Assembly (NCBI RefSeq): GCF_003611695.1
Contig: NZ_RAWE01000023.1
Location: 1-64,000, forward strand
Source of the DNA: Corallococcus carmarthensis
GTDB lineage: Bacteria > Myxococcota > Myxococcia > Myxococcales > Myxococcaceae
DNA length: 64,000 bases
Reading direction: 5' to 3'
Shown: one piece after another, positions 57,601-64,000 of the stretch
Layout: each line of letters starts with the position of its first letter
Numbering within the stretch: position 1 is the stretch's first letter
Made by a program: the position numbers and the translations under genes
Notes under the pieces: generated by a model
The model's input: the letters and a program-made list of their open reading frames with translations, nothing else
Told to the model about the DNA's origin: nothing
Database searches by the model: none

Positions 57601-57883
57601 CCTCGACTACAAGTGCCGCGACAACGTGCGCGCCTGGTTCGCGGGCCGCGTGAAGGAGGAGACGGCGCTCCGGAAGCTCAAGCCGATGTTCGCGGAGGCC
57701 CGTGTGGACGCATCGGTCCGCCTCCCTGCCCAGAAGACGGGCCAGTTCCACGTCCTGCGCGAAGGCCAGGTGGAACAGCTCAAGGCGGACCGGAACATCA
57801 TCAAGACGGAGCAGTTGTCGGAGGAGGAGATCCTCCAGCTGGCACACCGCTCCGGTGAGCAGGGCATCCGCAACGCGGGGTGA
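54638..57883 (+). CDS. double-ATPase with HerA-type C-terminal module, third gene of candidate defence operon
   Basis: A 1081-residue cytoplasmic protein. Residues 1-400 are an AAA/STAND-like P-loop module: Walker A GDSGSGKTH (69-77) and Walker B LVLCVDQVED (Asp256), followed by a lid-like helical region. Residues of about 420-600 include a small domain with VRTTDFPGTLGTLVEEQTTL. Residues 640-1081 are a HerA/FtsK-type (DUF87-like) translocase: FLGGPGSGKTTLALNLVEQL with Walker A Lys697, ILVDRKGDL, Walker B AVLLFDEAD (Asp947, Glu948) and a sensor-like MLATQSPGDLDYK. HerA ATPases act as hexamers that move DNA for a nuclease. AGGAG precedes the ATG. The co-encoded DUF559 protein is the likely nuclease partner. 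Confidence 0.9.
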   Translation: MSKDARLQAFLSDGPEIFNSVQQGQTLWKRDPFDVPSINAPARAAFERLVKRATAQTPPEDGRILLLKGDSGSGKTHLVRAFRNSVHESGKGYVGYLPMTVDVTHYDRYILSEVIDSLEKPYDHGHVDDTGLMLLSEAVLKRCKNIFAAHIPDEDVLDDESLHGNIRAVADDLHADPEFRNIDVNLLRALLCLQRREARFHHRIVQWLRCEEMSPEDRAIIGNLVPRSTEESPSRMLIQLGQLMGIFGKALVLCVDQVEDMLDFEQKPQMEPSFRRAMSTLVALAAQVPSAIVVVCCLSDFWTATRTRINRAMIDRIERNPEPVDLELNVTAQTARDIAARRLKSLYEQKGIAFNPAQPTYPIPAQGFELLSGQRTRDILNACHRYREQAIQDGKLPAAFPLPDKQQLPAKGVTVSPQTPPAPDLDQAWTDFKANFKARVPEGDSDITALLAWSIKASAEELGDAARFKVKAHDEGDSLDVTVQPGDAQLHVALCNNTPKGGSLGKQMTQALRNAAKKLPVLVRTTDFPGTLGTLVEEQTTLLRRRGGRRAVVGPSDLRELLALQAFRKQQVESTFLGWSRVARPVTRLQGITDLLALEKSAPVAITPPAPMGSKPGAVKESVVSDGESEWEVTPASQILPVKPDRSTASASKSKEDSPKGQMRVGVSEGVFANTVHVQANELTQHSAFLGGPGSGKTTLALNLVEQLLLQGIPAILVDRKGDLAAYAREESWGEELSNPMMLERRKLLREHVDVALYTPGRSDGRPLSIPVVPRGLDKLPPEERDQILQQAADALSTMLEYKSSQRDRAAKALLALALRLLVQRPSGKEITLDLIQRFVAAQDMTLVQEAHGLDDKVFTKLAQDLATLRLNAQSLLSNTGEKLDMNELLGLGAAKVPGKTRLTIISTKFLGGLHSSLFWVSQLLVEANRWASQHPSPKLQAVLLFDEADIYLPAVGIPATKQPMENLLRRARSAGVGVMLATQSPGDLDYKCRDNVRAWFAGRVKEETALRKLKPMFAEARVDASVRLPAQKTGQFHVLREGQVEQLKADRNIIKTEQLSEEEILQLAHRSGEQGIRNAG

Positions 57884-58174
57884 GCCCGGTCTGGGGTCCA
57901 GGATGGGAGCCATGCAGGCCCGGGTGGACTCACGGCCGTGGACATGGCTCCTGAAGCAACCTCGACTTCGAGGCTGCGCGGATGACCACTGGCGGACCGA
58001 ACGTGCTCCGCCCGGCACTCCCCGCGAGTGCTGAGGTCAATTCCAGTCACCGGGCACGGTCCCGGGTCGGCTGGACGGTGAAAGGGCAGGAGTTCATACC
58101 TCCCCCTTGAGGATTCTTCGACCGTCCAACCTCGGGACAGCCATCTGTCCCCACCCGACAAGCCCGGGGACTCA
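57884..58174. other. 291-base intergenic stretch with no recognised feature
   Basis: Separates the ATPase gene from the giant protein gene. Short frames exist on both strands but none has coding-like bias. It presumably contains the promoter of the next gene; no clear elements were found. Confidence 0.5.
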
Positions 58175-61100
58175 ATGTCTTCTCTCCAGAGGATGTTCAC
58201 CTATGCAGGTGACGCACAGAGCGCGCCTCAGAAGAACATCCTCATCGAGTTCAGGCTCCCCGTCTTCGAGTACCAGAACATCGAAACCCCGGAGGGGAAC
58301 GGGATCGTCCGAAACGTCATCGACATCGGCGTGCTCACCGTTCCCCTGGCGCTCCATTCAAAGGAATATCACCTCACCCTGGATGATGGGTTCATCACCG
58401 GGAGCGGCGAAGGCCCCTTCGACCGCTTCACGCGGTACGTCTGGCAGACGAGAGAGCGACACAACCTCGAGGAGCTGAGCGTCGGCGTGGCGGTGCGGTA
58501 CCTGTCCAATGACGGCAAGAAGCTCGGCGAGGACTCACTCGAGTTCATCTACCACCCGAAACTCGAAGCCGATGAGCGGTGGGAGGGCCCCGGGTTCCCC
58601 CAGATCTCCTTCGAGAAGGTCTTCATCGCGGTCAACAAGGCCGCCTTCGCCAGGATGGAACGCCGGATGCCCCCCGGCGTCGACCTGGGGCACATCAGCC
58701 TGATGGACGTGATCTCCATCCTGACGGACCTGACAGGCGCGGAGCCTGCCTTCGATGACAAGGTTTCGGACGAAACGAAGCGGCGTCTGTTCGGCGCCTC
58801 AGGGGATGCCGCGGACCGGGCCCTGGAATTCATCAAGCAGAACTTCCAGTCCCTCTATGACTTCCCCTTGAAGCTCGCCGAGCTCAAGACGCTGGTCATC
58901 GCGGGCACGCTCACCAGCGTCAGCTCCGACGGCTCCGATGCGACCCGCCTGGACTTCCTGCTGTACGACCTGTCCGTGGAGTTCTCCGAGGCGGACACCT
59001 CCCGCACGAAGGTCCTCCATGCCCCGTTCGGAGAGGACCTGCGCATCCAGCAGAACGCGGCGCCCTTCTCTTTCCAGGAGGCCCGGCAGGTCCTCTTCGA
59101 CAATGCCGTTGGCCCCGTCCAGGTCACGGTGAAGGGCTTCGATGGTTCGCTGCTGTGGTCCAAAGAGTTCGCGGCCGACGACCCGGAGCTCACGAGGCTC
59201 GACATCAAGGTCCCCCGGCAGCGGCCGAGCCGGTTGACCCCGAAGGACCTGGAGCCCGTCCCCGACAAGAAGAAGCGGCTGCGGGGCCAGGTGATCGAGC
59301 TCACCCGGAAGTGTCCCCTCAAGGACCTGACGGTGCTGGTCCAGGCCAAGGGCGCTGACGATGCCGCCTGGCGAATCGTGGGTGCCGCGACGACCGACGC
59401 CTCTGGCAACTTCTCCATGCCGTATCCCTTCGGCATCTTCACGCAGGCCCAGGCCCTGGTGTCGGCCAGACCCGACGAGCCGGCAACCCTCGCGGTCACG
59501 GACGTCAGGGACGGAAACCAGACGCTGGCGGATGACTTCCTGTACCTGCTGGTCAAGGAGCTCCAATGCCCTCACGCGGGCACGAAGGAGGCGTGCGACT
59601 GCCAGGCGAAGAAGCAGGCCGCACGGCTTCCAGACCAGGCGGACCTGATTGAATCCGACGAGTACTCCCAGGACATCGGAGGGGCTTGCATCAACCTGTC
59701 CACGCCCAACCGGACCCTGAGTGAGTACAGCTATCAGGCCATCGTGCGGACCTCCGATCCGGACGTGGCGAACTACACCCTGAAGCGAGTCGAAGTCCCC
59801 CAGCCCGCCGCCCCCCATGTCTTCTCCGACATCACTCACGGCGTATCCGCGCTGGAAGTCGCGCTCAACAGCCCGGCGCTCCGGGCGCTCTTCGCCCAGC
59901 CAGTCTTGGATGACGTGTGGGCCCAGCTCAAGGCACTGGGAGGGGTGCGCGCGGATGCATCCCCCATCGACCTGACGGCCACGCTGGGGAACGCCGATAC
60001 CCTCCTCCGCCTGATCAACATCGTTCCGCCCCAGGACGTGGCGATGGCCGCCGTGCTGAGAGTCCTCGTGGAGGGTGCCCGGGAAGTGGAGGAGTTGCTG
60101 AGGGACGCGCTGCGGCCTCGCACCGAAACACGTTATGAGCTTGAAGGCGGCGCCCGGAAACGGCTCCGCAAGCCCATTGACCTGGACAATCCCGTCGCCT
60201 GGCAAGATGACCCCGAGGGCAGCCGGAATCCCTCCCTGTATCAGGCCGTCTCCATCGCGACCGGGCATCTGCTGCATTACAAGTCCGTCTTCAAGGCGGA
60301 CGGCTACTCCCTGGGGGATCTGCTCTATTCGCTGCCGCTGGCCCCCGGACAGAAGAAGGAGATCGTCGTCTTCGACGCCTCCCACACGCTATCAGGCGCC
60401 GAGTCCCAGGCGCTGACCCAGGGCGAAAGACTCGCCTCCGACCTCGTGAACGAGAGGGTCATCGCCAGCCAGCTGGCCGGAAGCATCCGGGAGGCCGTAC
60501 GCGCCAGCAGCTCCGCCAATACGAGTGGCATCAGCGCGGGTTTTGGCACGGGCGGTTCCGGCGCGGGGGGCGCCGGCGCGTTCAGCGGCTCGGGCAGCGC
60601 GGTCCTGGGCGTCGCGGGGGGCGTCGCCAACGCCAACGCCAACGCCGCGCAGGACAGCACCCGGGATGTGTCCCAGTTCTTCAATGAAAAGCTGCGCCAG
60701 TCCATCATGCAGAACGCGGAGAGCTACCGGCAGCTCACCGCGTCGGTGATCACCACGGTGCAGGAAGGACAGCGGTACGCGGTCACCAGCGAGGTCGTGG
60801 CCAATCACAACCATTGCCACGCCCTGACCATGATGTACTTCGAAGTCCTCCGCCACTTCGCGATCTTCCAGGAGCTGTCCGCCGTCGAGGAGTGCGTGTT
60901 CGTTCCGCTCCTGATGACCCACTTCACGACCCAGAACATCTTCAAATGGCGGGACGTCCTGGCGTCCCATCTGTTGCCCATGCCGTCGGAAACCTACCTG
61001 CAGCCCTACAGCGCCTTGTCAGGCCCCGTGCGGATGCATCCCCTGCTGAAGGCCTTCGACGCCAACGAACGCATCAAGACGGACTACGCCAACGTGGATT

Positions 61101-63907
61101 TTCCGCGAGGCGCCTACGACGATGAGCCCATCCGGTTCATCAAGGGGGACATGCGGCTCAGGGTGGAGCTGCCGCGTCCCAGGACGCGCTTTGATCGCAT
61201 CATGTCGCTGCCTGTCACCACCCAGACCATCACGACCCGGGAAATCGATCCGCTGGCAACGACAGCCGCCGCGCTCGACTTCCCGCGCAAGATGGCCGAG
61301 TACGCCGCCAAGGCCGCCGCGACGGCGGGACTCCTGCCCCTGTTCGAGCGTCCTCCCGTCCCGCCGGGCATCCAATACAGCACCACCCAGCACGAGATGC
61401 TGGTCCGCGAGGCGATCTTCGACAGCTTCATGAAGCTGGACGCCAACTACCAGAGCGTTCCTCCAGCACAGTGCATCCGGATCACCCATTTCAGTCCGCC
61501 CGCGAAGATCTCCGCCGGACCGCTTGGAACCATCACCCCGACAGCGGCCTCGGTCCTGGACTTCTTCGCGGAGAACGAGGCGGACAAGCAGCAGTGGTCC
61601 CTCTACGCGGCCCTGCTGGGCTATTCGGACGTCTTGAGCCTGCTCAACGCGTACTTCAAGGGCAACCTCATCTCGGAATGGGATGCGATCTTCAACAATG
61701 ACATCGCCCCGCTCCTCTTCGAGAAGCTCGTCGCGAACATCGGGGTTTCGGACATCGCTACCGACTTCTCCAGCAGGTCGAAGTACAAGGGTGGCGAGCG
61801 GCTGATGATGCTGAGCCTGAGCGGCACCACATCCCGCAAGAGGAGCCAACTGCCTCAGCACCTGCGCATGGCCGTGAACAACGCCACCCTCAAGGCGCTC
61901 CAGCCCCATGTCACGCTCACCATCGAAGGCCTGACGCTCACGTACTCGACGGCGCACTACGACGGGATGCTGTTCAGCGGCTCCATCAACGACGACCTGC
62001 TGGATGACACCCTCCTCTTCATCCCGGAGAACGCGGACGAAAAGAGGAACCCGCGCAAGGATGATGCCTATCTCGTCCACAAGCTGATCGAGCACCTGAA
62101 CAGCAACCTGGAGCATTACAACAAGGCGCTCTGGTACAGCCTGGATCCCGACCGGCGCTACATGCTGCTGGACGGCTTCCACATGCAGATCTTCGATGGG
62201 GCCGGCAATCCCGCGGGCTTCCGGAGCCTGGCATCGGTGGTCAAGAACGAGCTCATCACCATCACCGGCAACTCCCTGGTCTTCCCGGTGGCCGCTGGCT
62301 ACAAGGTCAGCCAATCCTATATCACGGAGGAAAGGCTGAACCCGGAGGCTCCCCCGGAACGGGCCACGCTGTTCGACCACTACAAGCCTCTGACGCCCGT
62401 CCAGCCCTACCGCATCAGCGTTCCTTCCAAGGGCGTGTTCGCCGAAGCGATCCAGGGCGCATGCAACGCCTGCGAGAAGATCGAAACGGAGCGCCTGCAG
62501 GACTGGACCCGGCTTCCGAACACGGATGAGCCCACGCCCATCCTTCCGGTCACCCCGCCCACCCCTTCGGTCACGGACTGGAAGGCGGTGTTCAAGGACT
62601 TCGCCACGCCCCTCGTCAGCATCCAGAACGCGCCAGCGGCTCCCCAGCCGGGCGCGGGCCTGGCCGGATTGTCCGAGCTGCTCGGAAAGAGTGGCGTGTT
62701 CAAGGACATCACCGGACTGGAGGGCACGCAGCAGAACGTCATGAAGACGTATCTGTCGAACCAGGAGAACGCCAAGGCCTTCGCCGAAATGGCCAAGGAC
62801 ATGGCCATCCAGGCTCACAATACGCACAACGCAGGCAAGATCATGGATGCGCTCAAGGGCGCAAAGGACTCCGGCGCGCTGAGCGAGGATGACTACAACA
62901 AGCTCGTGAAGGAGCACCTGCAACAGCAGATCGATGGCGGAGCGACCCAGAAGAACGAGCTCGCCAAGGAGAACCAAGCCATCCCGTCCCCGTTGACCCA
63001 GGCCGCGGTCGACGCCGCGGGCAAGGGCAAGGACGTCAGGGCCCAGGCCACGGCCCCCTCGGGCAGCTCGGAGTCCGTGGACATCAAGGCGCCGCAGATC
63101 ACGACCATCGCGAACGTGGCCGAAGCCGAGTACTGGCGCGACCTCATCACGTTCCTTCCCGGTCCGGAGCTCACGGCGGGAATCGAGGCGCGCAACCTCG
63201 CGGTCCAGAAGCTCACCGACGGCTACGGCGACGTCAATCTGGACTGGTTCCAGGTGGACATCACGAAGCTCCCGAATCGCCCGGGGACCACGACACCGTT
63301 CGATGACGCGGGACTCTTCGAATACTTGCGAAAGAACTTCGCGGACTTCCTGCAGCCGTATCCCCGCACCGGCAAGCCGCGTTCGCTGGAGACCTATGAA
63401 GCCGTGGACGCCGCTTCGTGGGCAAGCGCGACGCCGCTTGGCTCGGTGTTGTTGTTCACCATCGACGCCAACCCGCTACCTGCCCTGGCAGGCTTTGTCG
63501 TGCCCCTGGCAGCGGCCCCTGTCCCCGAATTGGGCCTCGTGCTGTGCTCGGAATACGTGAGTGAGCCAGGCCAGGATCACCACTGGAACTTCACGACGTT
63601 GAAGGGCCCCAACCCGATTCGCTACCACCCGGTCTCCGGGACCCGCCAGTTCGGCCTGGGCCGGAAGAAGGACCACTGGACCTTCTACGTTCGCGCGGCC
63701 GACCGCACGTCCACCCTCTTTGACTATGGAGGCAGCCCGCTCGTGTTCAGCGGCGCCGACGAATATTGGGATTACCTTCAGACGCAGCTCATCGGCTTCG
63801 TCGAAAGCAACGGCGGTGCCGCGAAGCGGGGCCTGGTATCGAGCAAGCGCTACGACTGGCGGGGAGTCAACAACCGGTTTTTCGGTGGAGGTCCGATCAC
63901 CGCCTGA
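58175..63907 (+). CDS. giant protein of unknown function (1910 residues)
   Basis: No signal peptide. Residues 1-370 are a beta-rich region; about 370-455 form a carboxypeptidase-regulatory/Ig-like domain (LRGQVIELTRKCPLKDLTVL, ATTDASGNFSMPY); a Cys cluster follows (QCPHAGTKEACDC). Around 700-745 is YSLGDLLYSLPLAPGQKKEI, then a Gly/Ala/Ser-rich loop (780-830) inside a helical region, and at about 875 a conserved-looking NHNHCHALTMMYFEVLRHF. A CxxC (CNACEK) precedes a helical part, and the last 300 residues form a beta-rich domain ending in YDWRGVNNRFFGGG. Third-position G/C bias is weaker than in most neighbours, suggesting acquisition. Family not recognised; large secreted or structural effector proteins are one possibility. 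Confidence 0.85.
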   Translation: MSSLQRMFTYAGDAQSAPQKNILIEFRLPVFEYQNIETPEGNGIVRNVIDIGVLTVPLALHSKEYHLTLDDGFITGSGEGPFDRFTRYVWQTRERHNLEELSVGVAVRYLSNDGKKLGEDSLEFIYHPKLEADERWEGPGFPQISFEKVFIAVNKAAFARMERRMPPGVDLGHISLMDVISILTDLTGAEPAFDDKVSDETKRRLFGASGDAADRALEFIKQNFQSLYDFPLKLAELKTLVIAGTLTSVSSDGSDATRLDFLLYDLSVEFSEADTSRTKVLHAPFGEDLRIQQNAAPFSFQEARQVLFDNAVGPVQVTVKGFDGSLLWSKEFAADDPELTRLDIKVPRQRPSRLTPKDLEPVPDKKKRLRGQVIELTRKCPLKDLTVLVQAKGADDAAWRIVGAATTDASGNFSMPYPFGIFTQAQALVSARPDEPATLAVTDVRDGNQTLADDFLYLLVKELQCPHAGTKEACDCQAKKQAARLPDQADLIESDEYSQDIGGACINLSTPNRTLSEYSYQAIVRTSDPDVANYTLKRVEVPQPAAPHVFSDITHGVSALEVALNSPALRALFAQPVLDDVWAQLKALGGVRADASPIDLTATLGNADTLLRLINIVPPQDVAMAAVLRVLVEGAREVEELLRDALRPRTETRYELEGGARKRLRKPIDLDNPVAWQDDPEGSRNPSLYQAVSIATGHLLHYKSVFKADGYSLGDLLYSLPLAPGQKKEIVVFDASHTLSGAESQALTQGERLASDLVNERVIASQLAGSIREAVRASSSANTSGISAGFGTGGSGAGGAGAFSGSGSAVLGVAGGVANANANAAQDSTRDVSQFFNEKLRQSIMQNAESYRQLTASVITTVQEGQRYAVTSEVVANHNHCHALTMMYFEVLRHFAIFQELSAVEECVFVPLLMTHFTTQNIFKWRDVLASHLLPMPSETYLQPYSALSGPVRMHPLLKAFDANERIKTDYANVDFPRGAYDDEPIRFIKGDMRLRVELPRPRTRFDRIMSLPVTTQTITTREIDPLATTAAALDFPRKMAEYAAKAAATAGLLPLFERPPVPPGIQYSTTQHEMLVREAIFDSFMKLDANYQSVPPAQCIRITHFSPPAKISAGPLGTITPTAASVLDFFAENEADKQQWSLYAALLGYSDVLSLLNAYFKGNLISEWDAIFNNDIAPLLFEKLVANIGVSDIATDFSSRSKYKGGERLMMLSLSGTTSRKRSQLPQHLRMAVNNATLKALQPHVTLTIEGLTLTYSTAHYDGMLFSGSINDDLLDDTLLFIPENADEKRNPRKDDAYLVHKLIEHLNSNLEHYNKALWYSLDPDRRYMLLDGFHMQIFDGAGNPAGFRSLASVVKNELITITGNSLVFPVAAGYKVSQSYITEERLNPEAPPERATLFDHYKPLTPVQPYRISVPSKGVFAEAIQGACNACEKIETERLQDWTRLPNTDEPTPILPVTPPTPSVTDWKAVFKDFATPLVSIQNAPAAPQPGAGLAGLSELLGKSGVFKDITGLEGTQQNVMKTYLSNQENAKAFAEMAKDMAIQAHNTHNAGKIMDALKGAKDSGALSEDDYNKLVKEHLQQQIDGGATQKNELAKENQAIPSPLTQAAVDAAGKGKDVRAQATAPSGSSESVDIKAPQITTIANVAEAEYWRDLITFLPGPELTAGIEARNLAVQKLTDGYGDVNLDWFQVDITKLPNRPGTTTPFDDAGLFEYLRKNFADFLQPYPRTGKPRSLETYEAVDAASWASATPLGSVLLFTIDANPLPALAGFVVPLAAAPVPELGLVLCSEYVSEPGQDHHWNFTTLKGPNPIRYHPVSGTRQFGLGRKKDHWTFYVRAADRTSTLFDYGGSPLVFSGADEYWDYLQTQLIGFVESNGGAAKRGLVSSKRYDWRGVNNRFFGGGPITA

Positions 63908-64000
63908 TGCCCGCGGGAGGCAGCAGGTAGGCGTCGTCTACGGGCGAACAGGGAGGCGCCTCCCATCCATCTTCCGGGTCGGCCCCCGGGCGGGGAGTCG
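63897..64000 (-). CDS. possible C-terminal end of a convergent gene cut by the window edge
   Basis: On the minus strand a frame is open from the window edge to TGA at 63897 and translates to a natural-looking tail (PGADPEDGWEAPPCSPVDDA then YLLPPAGIRR). It would overlap the giant protein gene by 11 bases. Too short to identify. Confidence 0.35.
   Translation of the reverse strand, partial: TPRPGADPEDGWEAPPCSPVDDAYLLPPAGIRR

Noticed and set aside
57884-58174. Search for a gene, remnant or mobile-element end between the ATPase and giant genes
   Set aside because: Only short unbiased frames and a small CCTCGA/TCGAGG palindrome; nothing supportable.
63951-63964. GGGAGGCGCCTCCC palindrome near the right edge
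   Set aside because: A 14-base palindrome without loop inside a possible coding tail; too little context to call a terminator or site.
1-64000. tRNA, rRNA, insertion-sequence and prophage features
   Set aside because: No cloverleaf-like or rRNA-like segment, transposase, integrase or long terminal inverted repeat was recognised on either strand.

Overview
The window is very GC-rich with strong G/C bias at third codon positions, almost gap-free on both strands, and full of short lipoproteins, secreted repeat proteins and carbohydrate-active enzymes. Together with a DUF2381-type (Myxococcus paralogous family) gene and an FHA protein, this points to a myxobacterium of the Myxococcus/Corallococcus group. 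The assignment comes from reading the sequence, not from a search. No tRNA, rRNA, CRISPR array, insertion sequence or replication origin was seen.

Layout. 1-5.0 kb: a large Ala/Gly-rich protein cut by the left edge, a stand-alone RNA ligase, a small orphan protein and a GH26-like mannanase with PKD domain whose 5' end looks broken. 5.1-10.7 kb: a thioredoxin-MORN-TPR fusion coupled to an FHA protein with an acidic linker, then an MFS exporter and a small lipoprotein. 10.8-13.3 kb: a thiolase, a TetR regulator and a tautomerase, with clear palindromic operators. 13.3-18.3 kb: two large exported proteins, a 14-repeat RCC1 lipoprotein and a LamG-type protein, separated by a strand-specific RNA hairpin. 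18.3-24.5 kb: an esterase and 4-OT tautomerase divergent from a LysR regulator, two near-duplicate GH16 lipoproteins flanking an S51-like peptidase, and a kinase/PurA-like fusion. 24.5-30.2 kb: a di-haem cytochrome/lipoprotein/DUF1501 cluster, then a DUF2381 gene, its lipoprotein neighbour and a small secreted protein. 30.2-36.9 kb: an RsmJ-like methyltransferase, an FG-GAP protein, an exported MsrB-MsrA fusion, a saccharopine-dehydrogenase-like reductase with a lipoprotein, and a frameshifted DUF2256-DUF3253 gene. 36.9-40.3 kb: a sugar operon with two coupled glycosyltransferases and an SDR epimerase. 40.4-43.7 kb: a BlaI/BlaR1 operon plus a secreted protein carrying the same helical repeat as the BlaR1 tail. 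43.8-48 kb: a Cys-rich lipoprotein, a remnant of an SRPBCC gene, a PKD-esterase and a PA14-GH16 glucanase. 48.1-52.3 kb: a VOC protein, a hypothetical protein and an acyltransferase-SDR-MFS operon.

The most notable part is 52.4-57.9 kb: three tightly packed genes encoding a DUF559/PD-(D/E)XK nuclease, a protein of unrecognised fold, and a 1081-residue ATPase with an N-terminal P-loop module and a C-terminal HerA-type translocase module. Nuclease plus HerA-family ATPase is the plan of several known anti-phage systems, but I do not recognise this three-gene combination, so it is proposed as a candidate undescribed defence or DNA-processing system. It is followed by a 1910-residue protein of unknown function that is visibly less GC-rich.

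A second theme is inverted repeats placed exactly at translation starts (about 18.25, 23.40, 28.20 and 46.17 kb), which could be RNA hairpins masking ribosome-binding sites or operator palindromes.
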